A stretch of 64,000 nt of DNA from JBBQWR01 sp038210495 (GCA_038210495.1 JBBQWR010000008.1:1-64000); one strand, 5' to 3'; positions 43,366 to 52,566 are shown, counted from the first letter of the stretch. Numbers and translations: made by a program. Notes: generated by a model not told the origin, from the sequence alone.

Positions 43366-44877
43366 ATGCCTCTCATGTCTCGTCAAATTTCCTGCCCTCG
43401 CCTCGCCGCGATTGTCGCGGCGTGCTGTGGGCTTGTCTGCGTGGGCTGCGGCCGGGCGCCGCAGGCCCGGTTTCACTTGAACATGGTCGCGATGGTGAAA
43501 AACGGCGTCGAGCCGGAGCAGCAACAGCAGGTCGCCAACATCTTGACGGCCATGTTCGGCACGCCCGACGCGCCGTTCGTGCCCCAGCAGGCCGACTTGG
43601 ATATCGACATGATCCTGCGCTGCTCGGGTCCCACTCATCGCGATGCGATCCAAGGCGCCAAGGGTCTGTACCGCGAGCATTGCGTGCATTGCCACGGTGT
43701 GAGCGGCGACGGCGCCGGTCCCACGGCCGCGTTTCTCAATCCCTACCCGCGCGACTACCGACCGGGCTGGTACAAGTTCAAATCCACGAAGCGGGACGAC
43801 CCACCGACCACTGAGAATTTGATGCGCGTGCTGGACAGCGGCATTCCCGGCACGGCGATGCCCTCGTTCAAGCTCATGCCGGAAACGGACCGCCGAGCGC
43901 TGGTCGAATATGTCAAATATCTGAGCCTTCGCGGTCAGACCGAGTTGCGGCTCGCCCGCTGGGTTCGCGACAACGCGGGGGCCAAGAAGGACGACAGCAA
44001 AGACAAATCGGCCGCCGCGGCGCCGGTGAAAATCGACGAGAGTCCGACGTTCCTCATGGGCCAGTTGAAACTGATCGTCGAGCCGTGGCAGCATCCGATT
44101 CAAACGGCCGTTGGCGATCGCGAGGGTGACATGCGATTCAGCGAGATCGAGGATACTGCCAAGCGAAAGGCGGCACGGGACCGGTCCGTCGCGATCGGCC
44201 GCGAGATGTTTTTCCACGAAGCAGCGGGATCGTTCGATTGGAAAACTGAAGGAACCAAGAGCGAGCACATCGAGTATCTCGGCGCCGCCTGCATCAAATG
44301 CCACGGACCGACGGCGCTGGGCGACGGGCAGACGACCGACTTTGACGACTGGACCAAACAGATTTGGGACAAGGCGACGTGGGGCAGTCGGTCTCAAGAA
44401 GTGACGGCCTCCGAGGTGATGTCGCTAGGCGCCCTGCCGAGGCGCAACGTCATTCCGCGCAACTTGCGCATGGGCGTATATCGCGGCGGCCGTCGACCGT
44501 TGGACATTTACTATCGCATTCACGAAGGGATCAAGGGCGCTCCGATGCCGGCCAACGAATTGCTGACGGCCGATGAAAAAGTGAAGCTGAAAAAAGTCCG
44601 CGACGACGCCGACATCGAATTCAAAAAGAAATTCCCCGACGCGGAAATCTCCGAGGACGACACCGACGACGTGCAGGAAGCCAAGCTCAGGCAGAAAGCC
44701 GAGTTCGTCGCGACCAAGATCGATCCCGAACTGGACAAGATGCAAGGGGAACGAGTCTGGCACTTGGTGGATTTTGTGCTTTCGCTGCCTTACGAGGAGG
44801 GAGGCGACTTGGGGCTTTATGGGCCGACGACCGCCCCCCAAATCTCCGACGTGCAAAATGGCGTGCCCACGAGGTAG
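43366..44877 (+). CDS. Diheme cytochrome c lipoprotein
   Basis: This 503-residue exported protein has a signal region with GLVCVGC as a probable lipobox. Two heme motifs are seen: CVHCHGVSGDGAGPTA at about residue 106 and CIKCHGPTALGDG at about 310, each followed by the conserved Gly-rich turn of class I cytochrome c. Met candidates for the sixth ligand include PGTAMPSF and GAPMPANE. It lies between the cupredoxin-like genes and the oxidase and is the most likely electron donor to the CuA subunit. An alternative start is the ATG nine bases on. Confidence 0.9.
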   Translation: MPLMSRQISCPRLAAIVAACCGLVCVGCGRAPQARFHLNMVAMVKNGVEPEQQQQVANILTAMFGTPDAPFVPQQADLDIDMILRCSGPTHRDAIQGAKGLYREHCVHCHGVSGDGAGPTAAFLNPYPRDYRPGWYKFKSTKRDDPPTTENLMRVLDSGIPGTAMPSFKLMPETDRRALVEYVKYLSLRGQTELRLARWVRDNAGAKKDDSKDKSAAAAPVKIDESPTFLMGQLKLIVEPWQHPIQTAVGDREGDMRFSEIEDTAKRKAARDRSVAIGREMFFHEAAGSFDWKTEGTKSEHIEYLGAACIKCHGPTALGDGQTTDFDDWTKQIWDKATWGSRSQEVTASEVMSLGALPRRNVIPRNLRMGVYRGGRRPLDIYYRIHEGIKGAPMPANELLTADEKVKLKKVRDDADIEFKKKFPDAEISEDDTDDVQEAKLRQKAEFVATKIDPELDKMQGERVWHLVDFVLSLPYEEGGDLGLYGPTTAPQISDVQNGVPTR

Positions 44878-44888
44878 GACGCAGTGAT

Positions 44889-44985
44889 CGTAGGTCAGGC
44901 ATCCTGCCTGACAAATCGACCGGCGCCACCGAAGACAAAAATGATTTTGGAAGTTAAGCATGTCAGGCAGGATGCCCGACCTACG
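44889..44985. repeat. Long inverted repeat upstream of coxB
   Basis: CGTAGGTCAGGCATCCTGCC (from 44889, arm of 25 bp to 44913) is mirrored by TGTCAGGCAGGATGCCCGAC (44961-44980, arm to 44985) with a single mismatch. The loop is 47 bp. It sits 53 bp before the coxB start and lacks coding capacity. It may be mobile (MITE-like) and could form a strong RNA stem. Confidence 0.8.
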
Positions 44986-45038
44986 AACGACCGTCTGGCT
45001 GGAAGCCTGACCTACACGCCCTTCAAACGAGTTTCGCC

Positions 45039-45902
45039 GTGGGAAGATTCTGGAGCCTGCTGTTTCTGACGGTGCCCGTGTTCGGCGTTGGCGTGTTCCT
45101 CTGGGGCATGGACCCGCGGGTGAATATCCAATTGCCGGTGGATGTGTCCGAGTCGGGGCACAACATCGACCATTTGTATTTCTTCATCCTGTGGCTGACG
45201 GGCGTGGTGTTCATCGCGACCGAAGGCGCCTTGTTCTGGTTCACATGGAAGTACGGCGCCGAGAGCAACCCGGCGCCGGTCAAGTACATGCATGGCAGCC
45301 ACAGCCTGGAAATCGTGTGGACGATTCTGCCGGCGGTGACGCTGCTGTTCATCGCCATCTACCAGATGAACGCCTGGGCCGATTCCAAAATGCGAAATCC
45401 CTCGGCCACGCTCGCCAATGGCGATCCAAATCCCGACATCACGGAGATCGAGGTCACGGGCCGGCAGTTCGAGTGGCGGCTGCGCTACCCGGGCAAGGAC
45501 GGCAAGCTCGGCACGTCCGACGATCTCTACACGGTCAACGACATCCATGTGCCGGTCAACAAGATGGTGCTCGTCCAACTTAAAGCGGCGGACGTGCTGC
45601 ATAGCTTTTTCCTGCCGAACCTGCGGGTAAAGCAAGACGCCGTGCCGGGAATGCGTATTCCCGTGTGGTTCAAGCCGATGGTCATCGGCCGATACGATCT
45701 GCCCTGCGCCGAACTGTGCGGCTGGGGACATTACAAGATGAAGGGGCAGTTGACCGTCGAGTCGGAGGCCGATTTCGAGGCGTGGTCGGCTCGCTTGGAT
45801 AAAGAACAATCGACGACGACGCCCGGCGTTTCGGCTGCGGCGCCCGGCGCGGCCGCCAAGGGTGAAGCTAAATCTAAAGGCGAAGGAAAATCGGAAGAAT
45901 GA
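45039..45902 (+). CDS. coxB: Cytochrome c oxidase subunit II
   Basis: This 287-residue protein has two membrane segments (about 5-24 and 45-68), then the periplasmic cupredoxin domain with the CuA site: His in DVLHSFFLP, and CAELCGWGHYKM supplying the two Cys, Glu, His and Met ligands. It ends in an Ala/Lys-rich tail and has no cytochrome c domain, so this is not a caa3-type subunit. The start is GTG at 45039. The stop overlaps coxA by four bases (ATGA). Confidence 0.95.
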   Translation: MGRFWSLLFLTVPVFGVGVFLWGMDPRVNIQLPVDVSESGHNIDHLYFFILWLTGVVFIATEGALFWFTWKYGAESNPAPVKYMHGSHSLEIVWTILPAVTLLFIAIYQMNAWADSKMRNPSATLANGDPNPDITEIEVTGRQFEWRLRYPGKDGKLGTSDDLYTVNDIHVPVNKMVLVQLKAADVLHSFFLPNLRVKQDAVPGMRIPVWFKPMVIGRYDLPCAELCGWGHYKMKGQLTVESEADFEAWSARLDKEQSTTTPGVSAAAPGAAAKGEAKSKGEGKSEE

Positions 45903-47713
45903 GCACTACCACTCTCGGCTCGCATGGTCACGAAGCGTCGCACGCGGCGCCGCACGCCCATACGGGCAGCTTTCTTAGCACCTATGTGTTCTCCAAAGAC
46001 CACAAGGTGATCGGCATTCAGTTTCTGTTCTCGACGCTGCTCTGGTTCCTCGTCGGCGGACTCTTGGCGCTGGCGGTCCGCTGGCAGGTCGCGTATCCCT
46101 GGTCGCCGATGCCCATCTTGGGCAACTTGTTCCGCGAACAAGGAGGTCAGATCTCGCCCGAGTTTTATACGATGCTCGTGACGATGCACGCCACGGTCAT
46201 GATTTTTTTGGTGATTATTCCGATCCTGGCCGGAGCGTTCGGCAACTTTTTGATCCCGCTGATGATCGGCGCCGACGATATGGCGTTTCCGACACTGAAC
46301 ATGCTCAGCTACTGGTTCATGTGGCCGGCGTTCATCGCTTTCGGATCGAGCTTCTTCGTGCAAGGCGGGGCGGCTGCCGCCGGCTGGACCAGCTACGCGC
46401 CGCTGTCCGTGCTGACCGAGGCGGCGCCCGGTAGTCACATGGGGCAAACCCTGTGGCTGATCGGCCTGACCTGCGTCGGCATCTCGTCGATGATGGGCTC
46501 GGTCAATTATATGACGACGATCATCCAGATGCGGGCGCCGGGCATGACGATGTTCCGCCTGCCGCTGACGATTTGGGCCATGTTCATCACGGCGATCCTC
46601 CAAGCCTTCGCGCTGCCGGTGCTCACCGCCGCGGGCTTCATGCAGCTCATGGATCGCCTATTGCACACGGGCTTTTTCATTCCCGAGGGCAATACCGTCA
46701 ACAATGCGCTCCCGGCAATGGCCGGCGGCGGACAGGCTCTGCTATGGCAGCACTTGTTTTGGTTCTATTCGCATCCGGCCGTGTACATCATGATCCTGCC
46801 GGCGATGGGCATGGTCAGCGACATCATTAGCTGCTTCTCGCGCAAGCCGATTTTTGGCTACAAACCGATGGTGTATTCGATCGCCGGGATCGCCGGGCTG
46901 GGCTTCGTCGTGTGGGGCCATCACATGTTCATCTCGGGCATGAACCCGGCCTTGGGCATGACGTTCATGGTCTCGACGATGATGATCGCCCTGCCGAGCG
47001 CCATCAAGACGTTCAACTGGTTGGGAACGCTGTGGGGCGGCAAGATTCAATTCACCACCCCGATGCTCTTCGCGATGTCGTTCGTCTCGATGTTCATCAT
47101 CGGCGGTCTGTCGGGGATTTTCATGGCCGCCACGCCGGTGGATATCTTCATTCACGACACGTATTTCATCGTCGCCCATTTCCATTACGTGCTATTTGCC
47201 GGCACGGCGATGGGCGTGTTCGGGGCGATTTACTTTTGGTTCCCAAAAATGTTCGGGCGGATGATGAACGAGTTTTGGGGCAAGGTGCATTTTTTCCTGA
47301 CGTTCGTGTTCCTCAATGGCACCTTTTACACGATGCACATTTTGGGGGCGAATGGTTTTCCGCGGCGGTACGCGGACCACTATCACCTCGAAATCTTCAA
47401 GCACTTGCAGCCGCTGAATATCGTGATGACCTGGTCGGCGATTTGCATGGTGGCCTCGCAGAGCATCTTCATCGCCAACTTTTTCTACAGCATGTTTTTT
47501 GGACCGAAGGCGGGCCGCAATCCTTGGCATGCCAACGGACTGGAGTGGCAGGCCCCTAGTCCTCCGGGCCATGGCAATTTCGACTTCCAGCCGATCGTTT
47601 ATCGCGGGCCCTATGAATACGGCTCGCCGGAAACAACCGCCGACTTTTATCCGCAGACCCAGCCGCCGCCGGATGAGCGGCCGGCCGGCGATGACGCGGG
47701 ACATGGGCATTAG
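45899..47713 (+). CDS. coxA: Cytochrome c oxidase subunit I (A2-type heme-copper oxidase)
   Basis: This 604-residue protein has twelve membrane helices and carries heme a, heme a3 and CuB. Ligands are His in MLVTMHATVMIF (heme a), HPAVY and WGHHMFISGMNP (CuB) and HFHYVLFAG (heme a3 and heme a). Around the CuB helix the sequence is FYSHPAVYI (Tyr290, Ser291), so the D-channel Glu of A1 oxidases is absent and replaced by the YS pair typical of A2 oxidases such as Rhodothermus caa3. His292 and Tyr296 form the predicted cross-link. It is translationally coupled to coxB. Confidence 0.97.
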   Translation: MSTTTLGSHGHEASHAAPHAHTGSFLSTYVFSKDHKVIGIQFLFSTLLWFLVGGLLALAVRWQVAYPWSPMPILGNLFREQGGQISPEFYTMLVTMHATVMIFLVIIPILAGAFGNFLIPLMIGADDMAFPTLNMLSYWFMWPAFIAFGSSFFVQGGAAAAGWTSYAPLSVLTEAAPGSHMGQTLWLIGLTCVGISSMMGSVNYMTTIIQMRAPGMTMFRLPLTIWAMFITAILQAFALPVLTAAGFMQLMDRLLHTGFFIPEGNTVNNALPAMAGGGQALLWQHLFWFYSHPAVYIMILPAMGMVSDIISCFSRKPIFGYKPMVYSIAGIAGLGFVVWGHHMFISGMNPALGMTFMVSTMMIALPSAIKTFNWLGTLWGGKIQFTTPMLFAMSFVSMFIIGGLSGIFMAATPVDIFIHDTYFIVAHFHYVLFAGTAMGVFGAIYFWFPKMFGRMMNEFWGKVHFFLTFVFLNGTFYTMHILGANGFPRRYADHYHLEIFKHLQPLNIVMTWSAICMVASQSIFIANFFYSMFFGPKAGRNPWHANGLEWQAPSPPGHGNFDFQPIVYRGPYEYGSPETTADFYPQTQPPPDERPAGDDAGHGH

Positions 47714-47801
47714 GGATGCGATACGGTGATGCTTCTCCAAATGAATGTAGCGGGTTGATGCGGATGTCTTGTTTTTAGAAATCAATTCTCTTGGATCTGT
47801 G

Positions 47802-48821
47802 ATGGCCGATTCGGATTCCCCACCTGTTGTCGCCGGTCGCTGGCCGCATCGTTTTGCGGTGCTGATGGCCTGCGCGACGGCGGTGATGCTGTGGTTGGGG
47901 GCCATCGTGACGTCGATGCAGGCGGGCATGGCCGTGCCCGATTGGCCGTCGACTTATGGCTACAATGTATTCTTATACCCCTGGCAGACGTGGATTTTTG
48001 GTCCGGCCGATCTTTTTGTCGAGCATGGACATCGATTGTTCGGAGCCCTGCTAGGCGCAATCACGATCGCCATGACCGTCAGCGTCTGGATGAGCGAATC
48101 GCGCCGTTGGGTAAAAAATTTGTCGCTCTGCGCACTTGCTCTTGTTATCGCGCAAGGCGTGCTCGGCGGAGTTCGGGTGCTACTGGATGATCGAATGTTC
48201 GCCATGCTACACGGCTGCACCGGTCCGTTGTTCTTCGTCGTGGCCGTGACGATCGCGACCGTGACGTCGCGGTGGTGGCGGACGGCCGGGGCGCCGAGGA
48301 CCGACGTCGGCGCGGGGCGATTGCACGGCTTGGCGATTTCGACGGCTGCGATCGCTTATGTGCAGTTGGTGCTGGGCGCGATGGTGCGGCACGCGCCGGA
48401 CGGCACGACGCCGGACCAATTCCGCATGATGGTGCTGTTTCATCTAGCGATGGCCGCGGTCGTGACGATCCACATTTTGCTGCTGGCGGCTCGAATTGGG
48501 CGAAGGTATCGGAGCGAGCGGCGGCTGTGGTGGCCGGCGCTGGGATTGGTGGGCCTTTTGGTCGCGCAATTGGCGCTCGGGTCGGCTACGTGGATCACGC
48601 ATTACGGCGTGCCCCGGTGGATCGCCGACAACGCCTGGACCGCCAGCTTTACCGTTCAAGCCGGCAGCCCGGCCCAGATTCAAGTGACCACGGCTCATGT
48701 GATCGATGGATCGTTGATCCTGGCCACGGCGGTCGCGATCGCGCTTCGTTCGTTCCGAATCTTGAAGGCAGAGCCGACAGCGCGAGTCGCGCTTTCGCGG
48801 CTGGCCGAGGTGACGACATGA
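47802..48821 (+). CDS. ctaA: Heme A synthase (COX15/CtaA family)
   Basis: This 339-residue inner-membrane protein oxidises the methyl group of heme O to give heme A. It has eight helices with conserved heme-binding His in VEHGHRLFGALLG, FAMLHGCTGPLFF, MLVLFHLAMAAVVTIHILLL-like stretches and TTAHVIDGSLIL. QAGMAVPDWPSTYGYN is a family signature. The ATG at 47802 is chosen over a TTG at 47769. Its stop overlaps ctaB by four bases. Confidence 0.93.
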   Translation: MADSDSPPVVAGRWPHRFAVLMACATAVMLWLGAIVTSMQAGMAVPDWPSTYGYNVFLYPWQTWIFGPADLFVEHGHRLFGALLGAITIAMTVSVWMSESRRWVKNLSLCALALVIAQGVLGGVRVLLDDRMFAMLHGCTGPLFFVVAVTIATVTSRWWRTAGAPRTDVGAGRLHGLAISTAAIAYVQLVLGAMVRHAPDGTTPDQFRMMVLFHLAMAAVVTIHILLLAARIGRRYRSERRLWWPALGLVGLLVAQLALGSATWITHYGVPRWIADNAWTASFTVQAGSPAQIQVTTAHVIDGSLILATAVAIALRSFRILKAEPTARVALSRLAEVTT

Positions 48822-49819
48822 GCTATTCCGCCGCTCCGGTGATTGAACGAACCGTCGAAAAGAGAGACGCCGATAGCTTGTCGGCCGATCGGGGCGCGGC
48901 GGCGGCTGTCCTGATGCGCGAAATTCCCCGCGCAGCAGCGTGGTCTCGGCGTTTGGCTGACTATGTCGAGCTGACTAAGCCGCGAATTTCGCTGATGGTG
49001 CTGGTCACCGTCACCGTGGCGGCGTTTGTCGGCAACTGGCACGCCCCCGCGCCGCTGTTGCTATTCCATGCGCTGGCGGGAACCGCGCTGGTCGCGGCCA
49101 GCGCCAGCGCGTTCAATCAGCGACTCGAGCGGCGAACGGACATGTTGATGGCTCGCACGGCCGAGCGGCCGCTGCCGGCCGGACGGCTCAGAGATCGCGA
49201 CGTCGTGCTGTTCGGCGTGACGACAATCGTGGGCGGGCTGGCCTATTTGGCTCTCGCCGTGAATCCACTGACCGCCGCGATCGGCGGGCTGACTTGGATT
49301 TTGTATGTCGTGGTCTACACTCCGCTCAAGTCGGTGACGCCGCTCAACACGGTGGTCGGCGCCGTGGCCGGCGCACTGCCGACGTTGATGGGATGGGCGG
49401 CCGTGGACGCCTCGTTTTCGCTGGGCATCGGCGGCAGCGGCCTGCGGGCAGCGACGCTGTTCTCGATCGTCTATCTCTGGCAATTTCCGCATTTCATGGC
49501 GATCGCGTGGCTCTATCGCCGCCAATATGCAGCGGCCGGGCTCAAGATGCTTACCGTGGTCGATCCGAGCGGACAGCGGGCAGGAATGCAGGCCGTGGTC
49601 GCCTCCTTGGCGCTTGCGCCCGTGAGCTTGGCGCCGGTGCTCGAACACGCGGGCAAGATTTATTTCGCCGCGGCCCTCGCGCTGGCGGTGGTGTATTTCA
49701 TGGCATCGGTCGCGTTCTGCGTTCGGCGGGATGAGCTATCGGCTCGATGGCTGCTCAAAGTCAGCTTGATTTACTTGCCGGCCTTGTTGTCGCTGTTCAT
49801 GCTGATTCCCCTGGTATGA
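48818..49819 (+). CDS. ctaB: Protoheme IX farnesyltransferase (heme O synthase)
   Basis: This 333-residue UbiA-family inner-membrane prenyltransferase farnesylates heme B to heme O for the oxidase. Family motifs are DYVELTKPRISLMVLVTV, ASASAFNQRLERRTDMLMAR (first Asp-rich site), RTAERPLPAGRL, YTPLKSVTPLNTVVGAVAG and WQFPHFMAIAWLYR. About the first 45 residues are a non-conserved extension. It overlaps ctaA by ATGA, so heme O and heme A synthesis are coupled. Confidence 0.95.
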   Translation: MSYSAAPVIERTVEKRDADSLSADRGAAAAVLMREIPRAAAWSRRLADYVELTKPRISLMVLVTVTVAAFVGNWHAPAPLLLFHALAGTALVAASASAFNQRLERRTDMLMARTAERPLPAGRLRDRDVVLFGVTTIVGGLAYLALAVNPLTAAIGGLTWILYVVVYTPLKSVTPLNTVVGAVAGALPTLMGWAAVDASFSLGIGGSGLRAATLFSIVYLWQFPHFMAIAWLYRRQYAAAGLKMLTVVDPSGQRAGMQAVVASLALAPVSLAPVLEHAGKIYFAAALALAVVYFMASVAFCVRRDELSARWLLKVSLIYLPALLSLFMLIPLV

Positions 49820-49902
49820 TGGTCGCGACGATTTCCGCCGAATAAGCCAACCTTTAATAATCAATCCAACGAACTTTTCAGACGAAACGGTAGACCCGTA
49901 GC

Positions 49903-50904
49903 ATGGCTGACCAGCATACGCTTCACGATCGCGGCGCAGGCGCCGCCGTCTTGGACAACTCGGACCACGGCGACGACCACGGCGGTCATCTCCAGTTGGA
50001 GTACCATCCCGGCCTGCCGCTGAAGAACAGCAAGCTGATCGTGTGGCTATTCCTATCCACCGAGATCATGTTCTTCGCCGGGCTGATCGGCACGTATATC
50101 GTGCTCCGGTTTGGGGCGCCGGTTTGGCCGCAAATTCACGAAGTGCATCTCGACGAGCGGATTGGCGCCTTCAATACATTCGTGCTGATTTGCTCCAGCG
50201 TCACGATCGTGCTCGCGCTCGAAGCCTCGAAAGTCAATAAGCGAGGACAGGCCAAGGCGCTCGTCGCACTGACGCTCGCGCTCGGGGCCGTGTTCTTAGG
50301 CGTGAAGATGTACGAATACAGCGCAAAGTTCGCCCACGGGATTTATCCGATTTCGCCGCACAGTCAGATCTATGAAAAGCCCGACTATTACTACGGGTCG
50401 GCGGTCCGCGACCGATTGAACGATCCGGAGGTCGCCGGGCGACTGAACGATTTCCGCAAGGGCAAGGATGTCGCCGATCTCACCGAGGAGCAGCGCCGAG
50501 GCTTCAGGGAACTGGATGAAATCGACAAGGCTGTTCGCGAACCTCGGAAAAACGGTCCCGTGGATTTGTACCTCGGCGTATCGGAAAAGGTGCTACCCAC
50601 CGAAGAGGAAGCCAGTTCCTCAGGCCGCGTCGCGCCGCTCAAGAAGCCGGAGGGGCTTAACGATCTGTTCCCCTGGCTAAAAATGCCGTTTGTGATCGCG
50701 GGGGGCAACCTGTGGGCGAGCACTTACTTCTTGCTCACCGGTTTTCATGCATTGCATGTGCTGATCGGCCTGATTGTATTCGGCCTGATGCTGCTCATGC
50801 GGTTGGGTCCCGAAGACGCGCATGTGATCGAGAACACCGGTTTATATTGGCATTTTGTTGATTTGGTCTGGATTTTCCTGTTCCCATTGCTGTATCTGTT
50901 CTAA
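49903..50904 (+). CDS. coxC: Cytochrome c oxidase subunit III with a large loop insertion
   Basis: This protein has 333 residues. Membrane segments are at about 47-70 (WLFLSTEIMFFAGLIGTYIV), 90-108, 120-140, 265-290 (TYFLLTGFHALHVLIGLIVF) and 310-330 (YWHFVDLVWIFLFPLLYLF); GFHALHVLIG and WHFVDLVWIFLFPLLYL are COX3 signatures. Between helices 3 and 4 a charged insert of about 110 residues (150-255: YYYGSAVRDRLNDPEVAGRL to LKKPEGLNDLFPWLKMP) is absent from ordinary subunit III. The His/Asp-rich N-terminus (DNSDHGDDHGGH) could bind metal. It follows ctaB. Confidence 0.94.
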   Translation: MADQHTLHDRGAGAAVLDNSDHGDDHGGHLQLEYHPGLPLKNSKLIVWLFLSTEIMFFAGLIGTYIVLRFGAPVWPQIHEVHLDERIGAFNTFVLICSSVTIVLALEASKVNKRGQAKALVALTLALGAVFLGVKMYEYSAKFAHGIYPISPHSQIYEKPDYYYGSAVRDRLNDPEVAGRLNDFRKGKDVADLTEEQRRGFRELDEIDKAVREPRKNGPVDLYLGVSEKVLPTEEEASSSGRVAPLKKPEGLNDLFPWLKMPFVIAGGNLWASTYFLLTGFHALHVLIGLIVFGLMLLMRLGPEDAHVIENTGLYWHFVDLVWIFLFPLLYLF

Positions 50905-50972
50905 TAATTCAATAGCCGGGCGTCCCGATAGGTCCGTGTCCCGATATTTTCCCAAGAACTGCTGACGATCAT

Positions 50973-51075
50973 CCGGGTGGCTGGAACTGGAGGCGTCCTC
51001 GCCGAAGCTCCGAAGAGTGGTTTTGAATGCGAGATCATGCTTCTGGGGATTCCCTTCGATCCCGCCCGGCCACCC
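50973..51075. repeat. Dispersed intergenic repeat, family P, long copy 2
   Basis: It starts CCGGGTGGCTGGAACTGGAG and ends GCCCGGCCACCCC, with inverted GGTGGC(C)GG-type ends. The internal part aligns with 128-216 (GCCGAAGC, GTGGTT, GAATG, GCTTCT, CTTCGATCC). Confidence 0.75.
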
Positions 51076-51115
51076 CAGAGTCGTTCCGATAGAGTTTCAG
51101 AGAAGGTAACCTCGC

Positions 51116-51562
51116 ATGAGCGATACGATGCATTCCGATTCACACTCCGCGATGGACTCCGGTCATGGCGGCCATGGCTCGCACGGCGGCAACGCGAAAT
51201 ACTTTTACGTGTTTTTCGCTCTTTGCGCTCTTACTCTGATGTCGTTTTGGACTTCCGGCGATCTACTGATCCCTTGGCCCTTCCGCGGTCAACCCGCAGT
51301 GGGCCGGGCGTTCATGATGGCCGTTTCCTGCACCAAGGCCATGCTGGTGATCATGTTCTTCATGCACTTGAAATGGGAAGCCAACTGGAAATATGTGCTC
51401 ACGATTCCCGCCGGCATGATGTCGCTGTTCCTGATGCTGATGCTCGTGCCCGACGTCGGCCTGCGAATGAATCTGCGAACCGGCAACGCCGGGCCGTCGC
51501 AGGAGCGCGTCGCCCGAGCGGCGTCGCCCGAACAGGTGAAGCAACTGGGCGAGATCCGCTAG
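51116..51562 (+). CDS. Cytochrome c oxidase subunit IV-type protein
   Basis: This 148-residue membrane protein has a His/Gly/Ser-rich N-terminus (about 5-26) and three membrane segments (YFYVFFALCALTLMSFW, FMMAVSCTKAMLVIMFFMHL, YVLTIPAGMMSLFLMLMLVP). KAMLVIMFFMHLKWE is the signature of the bacterial COX4_pro/CtaF family, the small fourth subunit of heme-copper oxidases. Its place right after subunit III agrees. A family-P repeat separates the two. Confidence 0.9.
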   Translation: MSDTMHSDSHSAMDSGHGGHGSHGGNAKYFYVFFALCALTLMSFWTSGDLLIPWPFRGQPAVGRAFMMAVSCTKAMLVIMFFMHLKWEANWKYVLTIPAGMMSLFLMLMLVPDVGLRMNLRTGNAGPSQERVARAASPEQVKQLGEIR

Positions 51563-51606
51563 TACGCCGGCCGACCCCTAGCGGCGCCATTCAAGTAGCG
51601 ATTGTC

Positions 51607-52566
51607 ATGCTGAGCGAGACCCAATCCGCGGCGATAGAAACGCACGGCGTCTGTCATCGATATGGAGATCGAGTCGCGCTGGGTGGCTTGGATATCGCGA
51701 TTCACACGGGCGAGATTTTCGTCTTCTTGGGACCCAACGGCGGCGGCAAGACCACGCTGTTTCGCCTACTCTCGACGCTGATCCCATTGCAGGAGGGCGA
51801 GGCGCGGATCTTGGGTTTCGACCTGCGTCGCGAGTCCCGCGCGATTCAGCGGCGGATCGGCGTCGTGTTTCAAGCCCCCAGTCTCGATAAAAAACTGTCC
51901 GTCGCCGAGAACCTCACCCATCAAGGCCATTTGTACGGGCTCTCTGGCCGGACGCTCGACGTTCGCCAAAATGAAATGCTCGCCCGCCTCGGTCTGAGCG
52001 ATCGTCGGCGCGAGCGGGTGGAAACATTATCCGGCGGTTTGCGACGTCGCGTTGAATTGGCCAAGGGCATGCTGCACTGGCCGCGGCTGCTGCTGCTCGA
52101 CGAGCCGAGCACGGGACTCGACCCAGGCGCCCGCAGCGACCTCTGGGATTACCTCGAGCATATCCGCCGCGAAGAAGGAGTGACCGTAGTGCTCACGACA
52201 CATCTGCTCGAAGAAGCGGAGAAGGCCGACCGTATTGCCATTTTGAACGAGGGCCAGCTCGTCGCGCTCGATTCGCCCGAGGCCCTAAAAGCGACTGTCG
52301 GCGGCGACTCGATTACGATTCAGTCGTCCGATCCCGAGGCGCTGGCCGCGGGAATTCGCGAGCGGTTCGGCTGCCCGGCGAGCGTGGTCGGCGGCGCCAC
52401 TCGGCTCGAGCAGCCTGGGGGGCACGAGTGGATCGCCCGATTGGTCGAGGCGTTTCCCGGTCGGATCGAGTCGATCATGCTCGGCAGGCCGACGCTGGAG
52501 GATGTGTTCATCGATCGCACCGGTCATCGATTTTGGCGAGAGAAAGAAGAGGTGGGCGTTGGCTGA
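51607..52566 (+). CDS. ABC transporter ATP-binding protein (ABC-2 type)
   Basis: This 319-residue cytoplasmic ATPase has Walker A GPNGGGKTTLF, Q-loop VFQAPSLDKKLSVAENL, signature LSGGLRRRVELAKGM, Walker B LLLLDEPSTGLDP and the switch His in LTTHLLEEAEKAD. About 85 residues after the nucleotide-binding domain form a small C-terminal domain typical of CcmA/NatA-like exporters. The ATG at 51607 gives a normal N-terminus. It is coupled to the next permease and placed between the oxidase genes and the SCO gene. The substrate (copper, heme or other) is not evident. Confidence 0.93.
   Translation: MLSETQSAAIETHGVCHRYGDRVALGGLDIAIHTGEIFVFLGPNGGGKTTLFRLLSTLIPLQEGEARILGFDLRRESRAIQRRIGVVFQAPSLDKKLSVAENLTHQGHLYGLSGRTLDVRQNEMLARLGLSDRRRERVETLSGGLRRRVELAKGMLHWPRLLLLDEPSTGLDPGARSDLWDYLEHIRREEGVTVVLTTHLLEEAEKADRIAILNEGQLVALDSPEALKATVGGDSITIQSSDPEALAAGIRERFGCPASVVGGATRLEQPGGHEWIARLVEAFPGRIESIMLGRPTLEDVFIDRTGHRFWREKEEVGVG

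Noticed and set aside
43366..44877. Third heme site at CVGCG near the N-terminus of the diheme cytochrome
   Set aside because: There is no His after the second Cys; the region is the lipoprotein signal.
50977..51606. N-terminal extension of the ABC ATPase frame
   Set aside because: It crosses the subunit IV gene and a family-P repeat in another frame; the ATPase fold begins at the ATG at 51607.
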